The position numbers and the translations under genes are program-made. Shown piece after piece: positions 23,377-35,671 of a DNA stretch of 64,000 bases. The notes under the pieces are model-generated. The model was given only the letters and a program-made list of their open reading frames with translations, was not told where the DNA came from and searched no databases. Origin of the DNA: Phymorhynchus buccinoides (taxonomy: Eukaryota > Mollusca > Gastropoda > Neogastropoda > Raphitomidae); NCBI GenBank assembly GCA_017654935.2, contig CM065710.1, positions 22,807,643 through 22,871,642 of the forward strand, given 5' to 3'. How positions within the stretch are numbered: position 1 is the stretch's first letter; each line of letters begins with the position of its first letter.

Positions 23377-23542
23377 CTGCCGCTCGCTACTATGAGAGTC
23401 TGTATTTGCGACAACCACAAATTTCACTCTTTCTTTACTTGAACCATTTACCTAACCCTATCCCTACAAAAAAGTGAAATTTGTGGTTCTGCTGACCAAT
23501 GTCGCAAATACAGACTCTCATAGTCATAGTAGCGAGCGGCAG
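23377..23542. mobile_element. Long hairpin element
   Basis: Left arm 23377-23428 pairs with 23473-23542 (CTGCCGCTCGCTACTATGAG..., AACCACAAATTTCACT); the right arm has two extra bulges of ~8 and ~12 bases. The loop is ~44 bp. Confidence 0.8.
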
Positions 23543-23919
23543 ATTTGTACTTGTCTTGTATTAGGTATTATGTACAGTTTATATGATACAGTATGAACAA
23601 GATCATCAAGATTTCCCACATGCACTCGAGAAAAGATAAAATTGTAGAATGGTCTACCTCAGTTGCCATTTCAGACAGCAAACTTTGTGAAGTTAGTAGT
23701 CTAGAGTAGTTTCCCCTGCGTAACAACAACAAATTTACCAAAAGACTGAAAACTTACCCAAACACGCCACCTGGTTTTCTTTTTCACTTCTATCTTCTCG
23801 TGTTTTAAATCGAGAACTCTTGATTTTCCGTTTATAGTTCATTATTCAAATAGTGCGTGTGCACTTAGGCCGCAGAAACCCATCCTCATATTATCTCATT
23901 ATTATGCAATCCGCAAAAA

Positions 23920-24160
23920 AGTGTGTGTGTGTGTGTGTGTGTGTGTGTTTCGTGTGTGCGCAAGTCCTTCATACAAGATCCTGATTAGTTAGAAACCCCT
24001 CACGTCGTAAGCGTCATAATCATCAAATTGTTAAATGGAGGATGCTATATGCAAGCAGAAGAAGAAGAAGAAGTGTGTGTGTGTGTGTGTGCGTGCGCGT
24101 GTGCGTGCGTGTGCGTGCGGCGCGTGTGCGTGCGTGCGTGTGTGTGTGACGGTGTGTGTA
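23920..24160 (+). repeat. (GT)n / (GTGC)n cluster
   Basis: GT runs at 23922-23948 and 24074-24150 with GTGCGTGCG variants; a GAA run lies between. Confidence 0.95.
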
Positions 24161-24307
24161 TGTGTGTGTAAGAAACAGTTTGGAAACAATGCAATTTTGA
24201 TGTTCTAATCGAGTGAGATCATAAATTATGCACTTTCGTTTGTCGTGTAATAATTCAAGGACGTAGCAAGCGGCCCGGCTTTGTTTGTGGACACTATGTT
24301 CCTTCTA

Positions 24308-25317
24308 TACTGATGGAAAAAAGTTAGGGACCATTCATACACACATGCACAACTTTCCAACCACGAATGGCAATGCAATTGTTTTGGGCCAGCATTTAAT
24401 TCATTATCTCGTCAATCAGAGTACCAAATTTCATTCCGATTTGATTATCCGTTTGCTTTCCGCGAGCCCTCAAACAACATAGGGGTTCAAAACGAAAATT
24501 GCAAGTCCTTCGACATGTTCAGTAGTGTGCGGATGGCAACTAACACCAACGTCAGCCAGAAGACTGTTGGAAACCGCCTTCGTGCGTTTAGCCTCCGTTC
24601 TCGTCGTCCAGCTGTTCGTCCACGGCTGACAGCGGCACATCGGCACGCTCGCCTAGCGTTCTGTCGCCGCCACACGAGGTGGAATCGCCAAGACTGGGCC
24701 CAGGTGCTCTTCAGCGACGAATCCAGGTTCAATCTGCGCACCACTCTGATGGGCGGGAGCGAGTCTGGAGACGGCAGGGGGAACGATACCAGGACAACAC
24801 CATTCAGGAGAGGGTGGCCTTTGGTGGGGGTTCCATCATGGTATGGGGAGCTTTCAGTCTTCGCCATAGGACACCCCTGTACCACGTGGCTGGCAATCTT
24901 ACAGGCCTGCACTACAGAGACGAAATTGTGGCCCCACTCGTCCTGCCGATGCTCCAACAGATGGGACCCCAGGCCATCTTTCAAGATGACAACGCCATCC
25001 CACACCGAGCCAGGGTGGTGACCAACTTCATCCAACAGGCTGGTGTCAGGCTTGTTTGGCCGGCCTGCAGCTCAGATCTCAACCCCATAGAGCATGCATG
25101 GGATGAATTTGATAGGCGGGTGACTTGCAATTTTCGTTTTGAAACCCTATGTTGTTTCAGGGCTCGCGGAAAGCAAACGGATAATCAAATCGGAATGAAA
25201 TTTGGTACTCTGATTGACGAGATAATTAATTAAATGCTGGCCCAAAATGCATTGCCATTCGTGGTTGGAAAGTTGTGCATGTGTGTGTGACTGGTGCCTA
25301 ACTTTTTTCCATCAGTG
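24308..25317 (+). mobile_element. Defective Tc1 element with ~200-bp terminal repeats
   Basis: TIRs run from about 24308 to 24512 and from 25317 back to 25122, starting TACTGATGGAAAAAAGTTAG, flanked by TA. The left TIR runs straight into the middle of a transposase and the right TIR cuts off its end, so the inverted repeats have eaten into the gene. The element is ~1.0 kb. Confidence 0.85.
24515..25125 (+). pseudogene. Tc1 transposase fragment, frameshifted
   Basis: Residues correspond to the middle and catalytic part of a Tc1 transposase: an RSRRPAVRPRLT block, SDESRF, FGGGSIMVWGAF, QDDNAIPHRA and SDLNPIEHAWDE. The frame changes between ~24745 and 24780. The N-terminal DNA-binding half and the C-terminus are missing. 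It resembles the intact copy at 62447-63475 but is clearly a different subfamily (different TIR). Confidence 0.88.
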
Positions 25318-25417
25318 TATGTGAAGACAGGAGTGGACGAGTTATGACAAGGACGCTCGAACCAACACCTCCCCCCCCCCCGAAATAACTTAAGTATTTT
25401 TGCTATGTAGAAGGATA

Positions 25418-25634
25418 GGGGAAGACGGGGTAAAAAGCGCATGGGCGGGTAGTAAGAAGCCCACCCCAATTATCTCATGAAATAAAGAAAATTTCAGTCA
25501 AATTTGCCCATGAGACGAATGTTAAACATTAACGCTCGTCTCATGGGCAAAATGAGACTGAAATTTGCTTCATTTCATGAGATAATTGGGGTGGGCTTCT
25601 TACCCGCCCATGCGCTTTTTACCCCGTCTTCCCC
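25418..25634. mobile_element. Fold-back MITE, 217 bp, TA target
   Basis: Almost the whole element is one palindrome: GGGGAAGACGGGGTAAAAAG at the left, its exact complement at the right, with TA at 25416-25417 and 25635-25636. Arms are ~105 bp; small bulges near the centre. Confidence 0.88.
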
Positions 25635-25754
25635 TAATAATTTTATGAGATAGATTTAACAAGGAAGTTCAGATATTGAAGAATTGATTGAGAAGGAAAA
25701 AGAATGGGAGGGGGGGAGGGGGGAGGGGGGGAGGGGGGGGGGGGGACGTGTATT

Positions 25755-26940
25755 ACTGTAATAGAGGGAAAGACGAGTTAAAAGTCATACACGACCGTTA
25801 AATGCCCTGGTCTAGCCGGAGACACCCGGGCCCCGCATGATGCATGCAGAGTGTGTCATGCACGACCGTTAAGTCCCTCCGGATCAGCCAGGGAAACTCG
25901 GGCCCCACATGATGCACGCAAAGGAATAGGGGGCATGTGTGACAGTAAGGCCACACATGTTGCATGCAGAGAGGACCACAGACATTTCGCAGTATCTAGG
26001 CAAGACCAATCTGGCTACCGTAGCGGCCCCCGGGGTCGAACCCCGACCGGCACAGCTCCTGCCCTTCATTTACCACTAGTTTGATCTATGGCCCTTAGTT
26101 CCATAATTTAAGTTTTGATGTGAGTGTGGGGCAAGGGGGTGGGGAGGTGACTGGGACAGGGTGGCTTGGTGGAAGTGTTTATGGAGGGCTCTTCCTCGGG
26201 GAGACTGTTCCACTGAGGGATAGTGCGGGGAAAGAAGGTGGATTTTCTGTACTGAGTTCTCTGGCTGGGGATGTCATATGATGCTGAGTGTGATTGACGG
26301 AGACTTTTCTTCTGCAGAGTGTTTGTAGGAAGGTGCTTAAAGTTGATAGTGAGAAGTCCTGTGTACAATTTGTAGAAAGTAGTGAGGCGAGCTTCAGTTC
26401 GTCGAGTCTGCAGAAGAGGCCATTTTAAGTTCTTGATGAGGTCTGCTGATCTTGTAGACTGATGGTAGTCTCGGGCCACCCATCTTGCAGCTCGGCTTCG
26501 AACTTTTTCAATGGCGTCAATGCTGCCCTTGCTGTGGGGGTCCCAGACTGGACTGGCATACTCTAGGAGGGGGCGTATCATTGCTTTGTAAGCCTGTACC
26601 TTGACTTTCTTGTTAATTTTCAAGGCCCTCCTCAGAAACCCAAGGGTTTTGTTCGCTTTGCTGACCATGTCATTGATGTGAGTGTCCCACTTCAGATCAG
26701 CGGTGATTGTGACACCCAGGTATTTCGCATGGGGCACGCACTGGAGCTGGTGTCCATGAAGGATGTAGGCCTTCTCCAGGGTGTTTCTGCGTCTGGTCAT
26801 ATGTAGGACTGAGCACTTCTGTGGGTGAAAGGCCATTTTCCATCGGTCTTCCCAGGAAGTAAGACTGGTGAGATCATCCTGGAGTAGGCCGGCTCTGGTC
26901 ACTGGGGGACTGGATGTCTTGATGACAGGAAGTCTCACTC
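25755..26940 (-). pseudogene. Jockey/CR1-group LINE, C-terminal RT fragment and 3' UTR
   Basis: Minus strand 26935..26108 encodes the end of the RT domain onward: LQDDLTSLTSWEDRWKMAF, KYLGVTITADLKWDTHIND, MIRPLLEYASPVWDPHS and RSRAARWVARDYH. 5'-truncated. The 3' UTR (25755-26105) matches 61085-61260. Confidence 0.82.
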
Positions 26941-27132
26941 TGTTGACAGTTTTAAGGGGTATTTTCACCCCGTTTCAATTTGAAAGGGTTGAGACGAAAA
27001 CATGGAAGAAACTCGAATTCATTCCACATGTTGCTCAAAAGAATATCAAGTGATTAAGGGAGTTGAATGAATGTTGAAGAAAAAAAGTTTCTCCAATGAG
27101 CCTCGGGATTTCAACGACTAATCTGATTTAAG

Positions 27133-28514
27133 AAACAAACAACTACACGACAAGTGCAAAGTGACGTTATTTTATTCACAAGAGACAAAACAAAACTACT
27201 GGATATTTCGGCGAATGAGCCTTTATCAACACAGGCAAACAATTAAACAGCAAACATCAAATATAGCAAAAGGAGCAAAAATTTACGCGTTGAACTGTAG
27301 AGGGAAAGTATTGTTAGTCCGTCACCAAGACGGACTATTGCGATCGTCTGGTTTGTCTGTTATTTTTTGTTATTTTTTATTTCTGTCTGTCCCAAGGATA
27401 TCTCCCGAACCGCTGGACCGAATCGCGTCAAATTTTGTGTGAAGGTGTGCCTCCTTAATAGGAAGAGATCGGCGCAAACCATTTTGCCGTCGTGACCTTG
27501 ACCTTGACGTACGACCTTGAAAACCGAAAATCTATTTTTAGCCATATCTCGGGCACCGATCAACATAGGATATTGAAACTTGGTATGAAGGTGGTTTGGC
27601 TTATGCCCGTTCTGATGAGGGCATACCGATCAAGGTCAAGGTCAAGGTCAAAAAGATCGCTGGAGCCTGAAAATCGGAGGGTCATTTTTTTCTCCTTCTG
27701 TCTGTCCCAAGGATATCTTTCGAACGGGTTGACAGAATCACGTCAAATTTTGTGTGCTGGTGTGTCACCATGAGAGGAAGGCATCCGCGCAAACCATTTT
27801 GCCGTCGTGACCTTGACCTTGGCGTACGACCTTGAAAACCGAAAATCTTTCAGGGGCCATAACTCCCACACCGTTAGTGTTAGAGTCTTCAAATTTGGCA
27901 TGAAGGTACTTTGGCTTATGCCCGTTCTGATGGTGGCATACCGATCAAGGTCAAGGTCACGGACCGGGCGATCAGTAGGCCTTGAAAGTGGTAGGGGTCT
28001 ACACATTGGGTTTTAAGCCATATTGTCCACATTGGTACTTGACAGAAGCGCTTCAGATTGTGTGTGGTACTGTATACCCTAGAGAAGAAAACACCCGAGC
28101 ATAAATTATCACCATGCTGACCTTGACCTTGAAGTGTGACCTTGAAAACCGAAATTTCCTTCTTTGCGCTATATGTTTCTTCTTCAAGCTGTATCTCGTG
28201 AACTAGAAGACAGAATCCCTTCCAATTTTGTGTCAGGATGTGACACTCTACGGGGTGTTGCAAGTGCGTGGCATTGCTGGTGACGGACATGTCTGCCGCT
28301 CGGCGACGCCCTTGTTTTTATTTTGATCTTGATGGTTTTTTTTGCTCCTTCTGTTGCCTGCTTTTTGCTCCTTTTGCTATATTTGATGTTTGCTGTTTAA
28401 TTGTTTGTCTGTGTTGATAAAGGCTCATTCGCCGAAATATCCAGTAGTTTTGCTTTGTCTCTTGTGAATAAAATTATGGGGTCACTTTGCACTTGTCGTG
28501 TAGTTGTTTGTTTG
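27133..28514. mobile_element. 1.38-kb inverted-repeat element with internal ~300-bp modules
   Basis: TIRs of ~150 bp (AACAACTACACGACAAGTGC..., TGGATATTTCGGCGAATGAG) at 27133-27285 and 28365-28514 inverted. Inside are three diverged modules (27375-27695, 27696-27970, 28010-28260), each with TGACCTTGACCTTG and later AAGGTCAAGGTCA. No transposase. The TIR text recalls Penelope-like or other retroelement ends, but I cannot decide. Confidence 0.75.
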
Positions 28515-29411
28515 TTGTATATTCCAGTGGCGTTGCAGTCCGTTTCATTTTAATTTTAATTTTTTAATCTGATTTAAGAAAGACAACTGTGTTAACGCAC
28601 GGATCATCATTTTAACGCGTAATCTTACTTCTGATTTGAGATCAGTATACAGGGTAAATCTCAAGCACCGTTGAGATCCTAGGGAGTGATTAACAGGTCT
28701 GGTCGCGAATATACACACTCTCTAAGTTTTCAGGAACCTGGACACATTACATAACCGTGTCTTTGTCATAGGGTGTCCGTTGATCAGGATACCATGGGTG
28801 ATATTCTATTAGTTAATAGTAATAAAAATAATAATGCTTGCTTGTCTGACGAGTCATTTTAGTGGCTGAATAGGTGTAACATATTTTTTTCTGTTGTTTA
28901 GTTTTTTAAACACGAATTTTCGATTTTAATACCTTTGTCAGGACAATTTCTTTAAAAATGGCAACACAGTTTGAACTGGAACATTTATACTATCTATCAC
29001 AACCATTTAAACACACACGAACACGCTCATGCACACACACACACACACACTCAAGCTCTTCTCTCTCTCACACACATACTAATATCACGTAATACCGTCT
29101 AATATCACGATTAGTGGACAGACGTTAAATGAATGACACACACATCTGCGCACACACACACACACATACATCCACCAAAACACACTCTAGCTTAACTCTC
29201 ACACCCCCCCCCCCCCCCAACATACATGGACAAAATGCACATGCACACACACTTTACAGGCTACAAGTTGTATGCTGTGTTTTGGAAGCCTATGATAAAT
29301 ACCTCTGGACAGGACAAAACGTGAACTTTTTCTTTGAGAAGAAAATCTGATTTGAGTCTACAGTTCTATACTTTTTCTGTTGTCTTTAAGTGTTCAAACA
29401 TTTGCATTCAC
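28515..29411. other. Non-coding with CA and poly-C runs
   Basis: (CA)n at 29033-29050 and 29150-29165; C run near 29206. No gene seen. Confidence 0.5.
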
Positions 29412-29588
29412 ACAAACGCGCACACACAGAGACAACACACACAAACGCGCACACACATAGACAACACACACAAACGCGCACACACATAGACAACACACAC
29501 AAACGTGCACACACATAGACAACACACACAAACGCGCACACACATAGACAACACACACAAACGCGCACACACATAGACAACACACACA
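29412..29588 (+). repeat. 29-bp tandem repeat, ~6 copies
   Basis: Unit CAAACGCGCACACACATAGA plus CAACACACA. Confidence 0.9.
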
Positions 29589-30743
<1,155 letters not shown>

Positions 30744-30878
30744 AACTTGAGAAGAAATATGAAGCCCTTTCTCTTCCAAAACAAAAATACAGAGTACAGA
30801 GCAAATCACTGAAACAATAGAAGATACATGTAGAACTAATGAAGAAAACCGCTTCTGAATGATAAAACTACAGGTTAA

Positions 30879-30964
30879 CCCTTACTGAGCTGCTGTACCC
30901 ATATGGCTGCCACTCAATCAACTTGTACTGACAATACATTTTGTGAGAGGTGGCACAATAAGGG
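30879..30964. mobile_element. Very short TTAA-flanked inverted-repeat element
   Basis: 86 bp between TTAA sites (30875-30878, 30965-30968), ends CCCTTACTGAGC and GCACAATAAGGG. TIR only ~8-10 bp, so a chance match is possible. Confidence 0.45.
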
Positions 30965-31095
30965 TTAACAGCTGCATCTCTCGTTTCTTCTAATCAAATA
31001 ATAAAGTCAGCATGCCACTCTACAAATTCCACTTTCACTCGTGGCTTACAATGAACATTTTCCGTGGTATAGATTTTAGTGTTCCTTCTTCTCCT

Positions 31096-31248
31096 GGGAC
31101 GGTATTCACGTTGAGATAGCATGAGACTTAGCATGATGCTAACTTAGAAGCTCTTCCAATGTCCTATAGGATTTAATAGGACTTTTGGAAGAGCTTCTAA
31201 GTTAGCATCATGCTAAGTCTCATGCTATCTCGACATGAATACCGTCCC
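31096..31248. mobile_element. Near-perfect hairpin element, 153 bp
   Basis: GGGACGGTATTCACGTTGAG... pairs with the mirrored arm ending GAATACCGTCCC at 31248. Stem ~70 bp with a few mismatches, loop ~10 bp. Confidence 0.85.
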
Positions 31249-32103
31249 TGTTTGTGAAGTTTCCATGTTCTTCTCTCTCCAAAGTTAATTGAATTTTGCC
31301 AAGCTTTCTTCATCAGTTTCTAAGTCTCCCTGTGCACCAGAATTTCTTCAGCTAAGTCAAGACTTGGGTGAGAAATGCTGTGCAAGTATCACAAATATTA
31401 TCTCAGTATTTAAACAGCGCTGATCCTTTCACAATGAGCTCTAAGCGCATTACAAACTTATTTCCAATCTGAACAGTTCCTTCATGTATTTTTTAAACAA
31501 ACAGTGCTTTTTTTGGTTGTTTCCGGAGCAAAAAAGTGAGGAGGATAAACAAAGATAGAAATAGTGAGACAAGGAGAGAGGGTAATAGTGAAGTAAGGGA
31601 ACGTGGCTCTCCAAGGATGAACCTGGATCTGTCTCAATGTGGCTGGTGCTTATAGTTATACTTTGCTAGGCGAATTGGTGCCGAAAATAACTTTGGTGAA
31701 GGGAGTTAACTTTAGAGAGCCACTTTCCCTTCATCCACTACTGAGGAGGATAAATTCATTAACAAATGAAGACTATATCACATCCAAAGAGCTTAAACTT
31801 AAACAGTTACCTAACAATGCAAAATAAGAATGCGACATTGACACTTAGGGAGAGAGTAAAGTCTACAAAACAGAAAGTGAACATATAAAAAAAAAAGTGC
31901 CCACATCATAGTGTCAGCTACTATACACTGTTCTAGTTATGGTCCCAAACTCAACATTCTAACAATTGAGAGAAGAACAAACAACCCAGTGAAGGCGGAA
32001 CAAAGGGAAATACAACTATAACAAAATAGCTCAGCATTACAAATTAAACAAAAGGAGAGAGAGACACTGAATCAAACGTATTCAACACCCCAAAACCAAA
32101 GAC
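31249..32103. other. Non-coding, unrecognised
   Basis: Nothing supported on either strand. Confidence 0.5.
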
Positions 32104-32416
<313 letters not shown>

Positions 32417-32439
32417 AATCAAAAGGCCAAGGCCCCATA

Positions 32440-32530
32440 AGATGAGAGAGGGATATATAACCCTATCAGCCCGGCTGGCCGTCACTCTCCAGTTGTCTGT
32501 CTTATTCCCGTTACAGTGTCTCTGCTCCAA
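32440..32530 (-). other. Possible exon or repeat piece behind a strong acceptor
   Basis: The minus strand has a long pyrimidine tract ending in TTCTTCTTTTAG at ~32549, followed by an open frame in phase 2 starting Asp-Glu-Glu-Leu-Glu-Gln. The frame runs into the (CT)n array. It may instead be part of a dispersed element whose end carries the array. Confidence 0.15.
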
Positions 32531-33224
32531 CTCCTCATCACTAAAAGAAGAAGTAAAATCAAAGGAGAAACAGTAGCAGGCACATCAATTATACATCCAA
32601 GACATTTTCTTCTCCTTACTTAGCATTCAGCGTTATTTCTGGATTAATGTATGACTTGTACTTTGCTGTCTTCACTTCATGACTAAGTCACAAGTGCCTG
32701 AGGCACGAAACGTTGGAGTTTTCCCTTTCACAGGTACCTTGTTTTCTTTACACACCATTGACTTGTACTTTGTTATTTTTTTGCTTACAAAGTAATTGGT
32801 AGTTTGTTATTCTTCGGTTTACAATTGATACTTTATTATTTTTCGGTTTAAAAACGATAACCATATAAAAATAACAATAAGAGTACAGTCACACGCTTGT
32901 TCTCTTTACATACAGCCTATAAAATCATAATCACAGTCAGCAAAACACTTGTTACTCTACACTACACTCCACAGCGATTAATAGTGAAAAACCCACTGAC
33001 CAAACACCCTGAAAGTACATGTCATGCTACACCAAAGAATATTTAAAAAGCAGAATGATTAAAATTAAAAAACCTCTGAATACAAAATCATGCCAAACAC
33101 ACATGCACTGTTTTAGATCAACCAGATAGCCAGAAGAGTAAAGCAAATACTATGGAAAATCAAATCATATAGTGGTAAAAAACGTCTTAACACACACAAA
33201 AAGGGTAGGGTGAGATGGAAATAA

Positions 33225-33344
33225 CTCTGTGTGTGTGTGTGTGTGTGTGTGCGTGTGCGCGTGCGTGTGTGTGTGTGCCTCTGCATGCATGTTGTCAGTA
33301 CAACTTTTGTAGTTAATCCGACAATAAATTGGTTCTAGTCGTGT

Positions 33345-33399
<55 letters not shown>

Positions 33400-33400
33400 C
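33225..33400 (+). repeat. Two (GT)n runs
   Basis: 33228-33278 with GC variants and 33342-33397. Confidence 0.96.
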
Positions 33401-33706
33401 TACATTGAGGTAATCCACTAACAATCCTCAAATATTTCACTGGCCGATAGTAGGGAACGTTTTGCTTTCAACACAAAAGACCCACATTTTAAAACAACAA
33501 CAAAAACACGCTTACAATCATCAGGTTCAAATAACCATTTCCTGCTACTCCATCTACTTGGGGACTGTCCTGTCATTATGATTATCTATTGTGATCAGTT
33601 CAGTAGCTCAAGGTTTTATTGGATGGAGAGCAATAGTTACATTTGTAACTCACGCAGAGAAACACACTACACATAAGCTCTCGTTACAATTTCAAAGATC
33701 TCTTAA

Positions 33707-33954
33707 CCCTTTCCCCGCCAGCCATATTTTAGCCAAAAAAGTGCATTTGATTTACCTGGGGAGAGAACAAAATCCATCTGCAGTATTGTGGATTCTTCTG
33801 TGACATATATATATATATATAACATAAGGTCTATCCTTACTTCCCAAAACTAAGACAATAGGGTTTTTGGATTATAGACCCCGATTTGATGCTTTTTAGT
33901 GACATAGGTGTTAAATCACTGTGGTGCTAAAATGCGACTTTGGCGGTGAAAGGG
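33707..33954 (+). mobile_element. TTAA-flanked MITE (piggyBac-like), copy 1
   Basis: 248 bp; TIR CCCTTTCCCCGCCAGCCAT at the left and TTGGCGGTGAAAGGG at the right, with TTAA on both sides (33703-33706, 33955-33958). Confidence 0.87.
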
Positions 33955-34153
33955 TTAAAATAAATAATAACAATAAAAAACTGAAACAGTAAAACAGTAA
34001 TTGATAGACAATGAAGTGACTATCTGGTTTGAAAGAGGAACAAAGAAAACACACCCAGTATCACGGACTAACTGCAAACCAAAACAAACTCCCTGTTTGA
34101 AACCGCAACCATCTCCTGCTTCCTTCTATATATTTTGTGACTTTCATTGTTCA

Positions 34154-34815
34154 TATATCGTCAGTGAAATTCACAAACCTCGTATCTCGATTTTTGGGGG
34201 GTTTGATACATAGTCAGCTCTCTCATTTTTCCCGCCACATTCCACCGAAAGCTCGTATCTCTAACGACTTTCTATCTGGGATAAATGAGGTTGTATTAGG
34301 TATTAGGTACTTTATAGTCTCTGTGAAATTCGGGTTACTCCCACCTGGAGAGCGCATTGCAGCCAGAGGCGCGCCACCCCCCCTTTTTTTTTTTTGCATG
34401 TGATTTTTGCGTGACTGATGAGGAAGGAAAGGGAGGGGGGGGGGGGGGGGGGGGCAAATTTTGACCAAATGACAACTTTTTCATTACCACTGGGATTAAC
34501 GTGTTCTGAGTGCATGGGCACACGGGACCTCGGTTTATCGTCTCATTGTGTAAATAGAAGAAACACTCGTAAGTCCCAAATTCAGATCTACTTAAGGACA
34601 AAAACCTTGTATCTTCGTTCTTTTGAAGTGTTAAAAAAAAAAGAAGTAATTTTAACAAAATGCAGGACTAAACTCGCAATGTCTTGAACAACATATTTAT
34701 CATAGTTATTAACTTGTGGTCAACGCGCTTAATTTTTAAAACTTTTTTTTTCTCCATTTTTCTCAAAGCTACCAAAACTTGAGATACGAGGTTTGTGAAT
34801 TTCACCGACGATATA
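34154..34815 (+). mobile_element. MITE with TATATCGTC TIRs, carrying a SINE insert
   Basis: TIRs of ~35 bp (GTGAAATTCACAAACCTCGT...), inverted at 34781-34815. A second copy (47194-47586) lacks the 255-bp stretch 34295-34549, which therefore is an insertion, flanked by TTGT. Confidence 0.85.
34295..34549 (+). mobile_element. SINE insert inside the MITE
   Basis: Contains the dispersed core GTGAAATTCGGGTTACTCCC, GCGCCACCCCCCC and a poly-T run, then poly-G. The duplicated target is TTGT (34291-34294, 34546-34549). Confidence 0.7.
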
Positions 34816-35316
34816 CAGTAAAAATCGCTTAAGTCAAAATTGAAGGGACTGAAATTTTATTTTGAGATAGCCTTTTCAACATAGAGATTATTATACTGGG
34901 ACCCAAAACTTTTTGAGTGACCCATTTTTGAGTTATCAGTTCTCCACTGTGTTCACATTTGTTTTCCTTCCCCGACTTCCATCCTTACGTGAGCACAACT
35001 AGTGGCTTCAATCATGCTACAAGAAAAACAAATTGGCGAAAATACTTAAAAACAAACAAATTAAGATTGAACAATAACAAAATCCTTGCCAGCTGATGCA
35101 AATGTCTAACTTCTTCTTCTGTCTTCCCAGGCCATATGGCCATAATGAGTAACGTGGCTTTCAGTTTACACTGGTCTCCTCACTGCATTCAGCCAACACA
35201 TTCTGATTTCGGAGGAGCTCAAAGGAGAAAATTATATGGAAGATTTTTTTTTTTTTTAAAGGCAAGAGAATGGGGCGAAAACATACAATAAAGATCTAAA
35301 AAATCTGCACTTAAGA

Positions 35317-35507
35317 AAACGATGACTCGGTTGACTTAGCTTATTCCAAAATGTTCTTTCAGTGCGGACTGTGTGGTTAGAAATTACAGTGCATACTGGG
35401 TCAAAAGACGATGACTCGGTTGACTTAGCTTATTCCAAAATGTTCTTTCAGTGCGGACTGTGTGGTTAGCTATGTTTTCCATTACAGTGCATACTGGGTC
35501 AAAAGAC
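35317..35507 (+). repeat. Tandem duplication of ~90-100 bp
   Basis: AACGATGACTCGGTTGACTT to TACTGGGTCAAAAGACGA occurs twice; the second copy has 15 extra bases (CTATGTTTTCC...). Confidence 0.9.
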
Positions 35508-35560
35508 GATTTTCGGAAAAAAATAGGGGAGAGCACTTCGTGAAAATTAGAGTTGCTCAC

Positions 35561-35671
35561 CTCCATTACTTGGTCAAATACTATAGCAACAATGGTGTCG
35601 AAGCTTGAAACCGCAGGATGCAAGTCAGCGACTTGCAAACATTTTTTAAAAGAAAACTTAGGGGTGGCCAT
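35561..35671 (-). other. Possible isolated coding exon
   Basis: Minus-strand ATG in a good context (GCATGGCC) opens 37 codons that end exactly at GAG|GTGAGC, a strong donor, in phase 0. I see no matching next exon; the nearest downstream acceptor candidate (32530) has the wrong phase. The peptide is not recognised. It could be the first exon of a gene that continues elsewhere or a chance ORF. Confidence 0.2.

Noticed and set aside
32440..35671. Joining the 35671-35561 ORF to the acceptor at 32530
   Set aside because: Phases disagree (0 against 2) and would give an immediate TGA stop.
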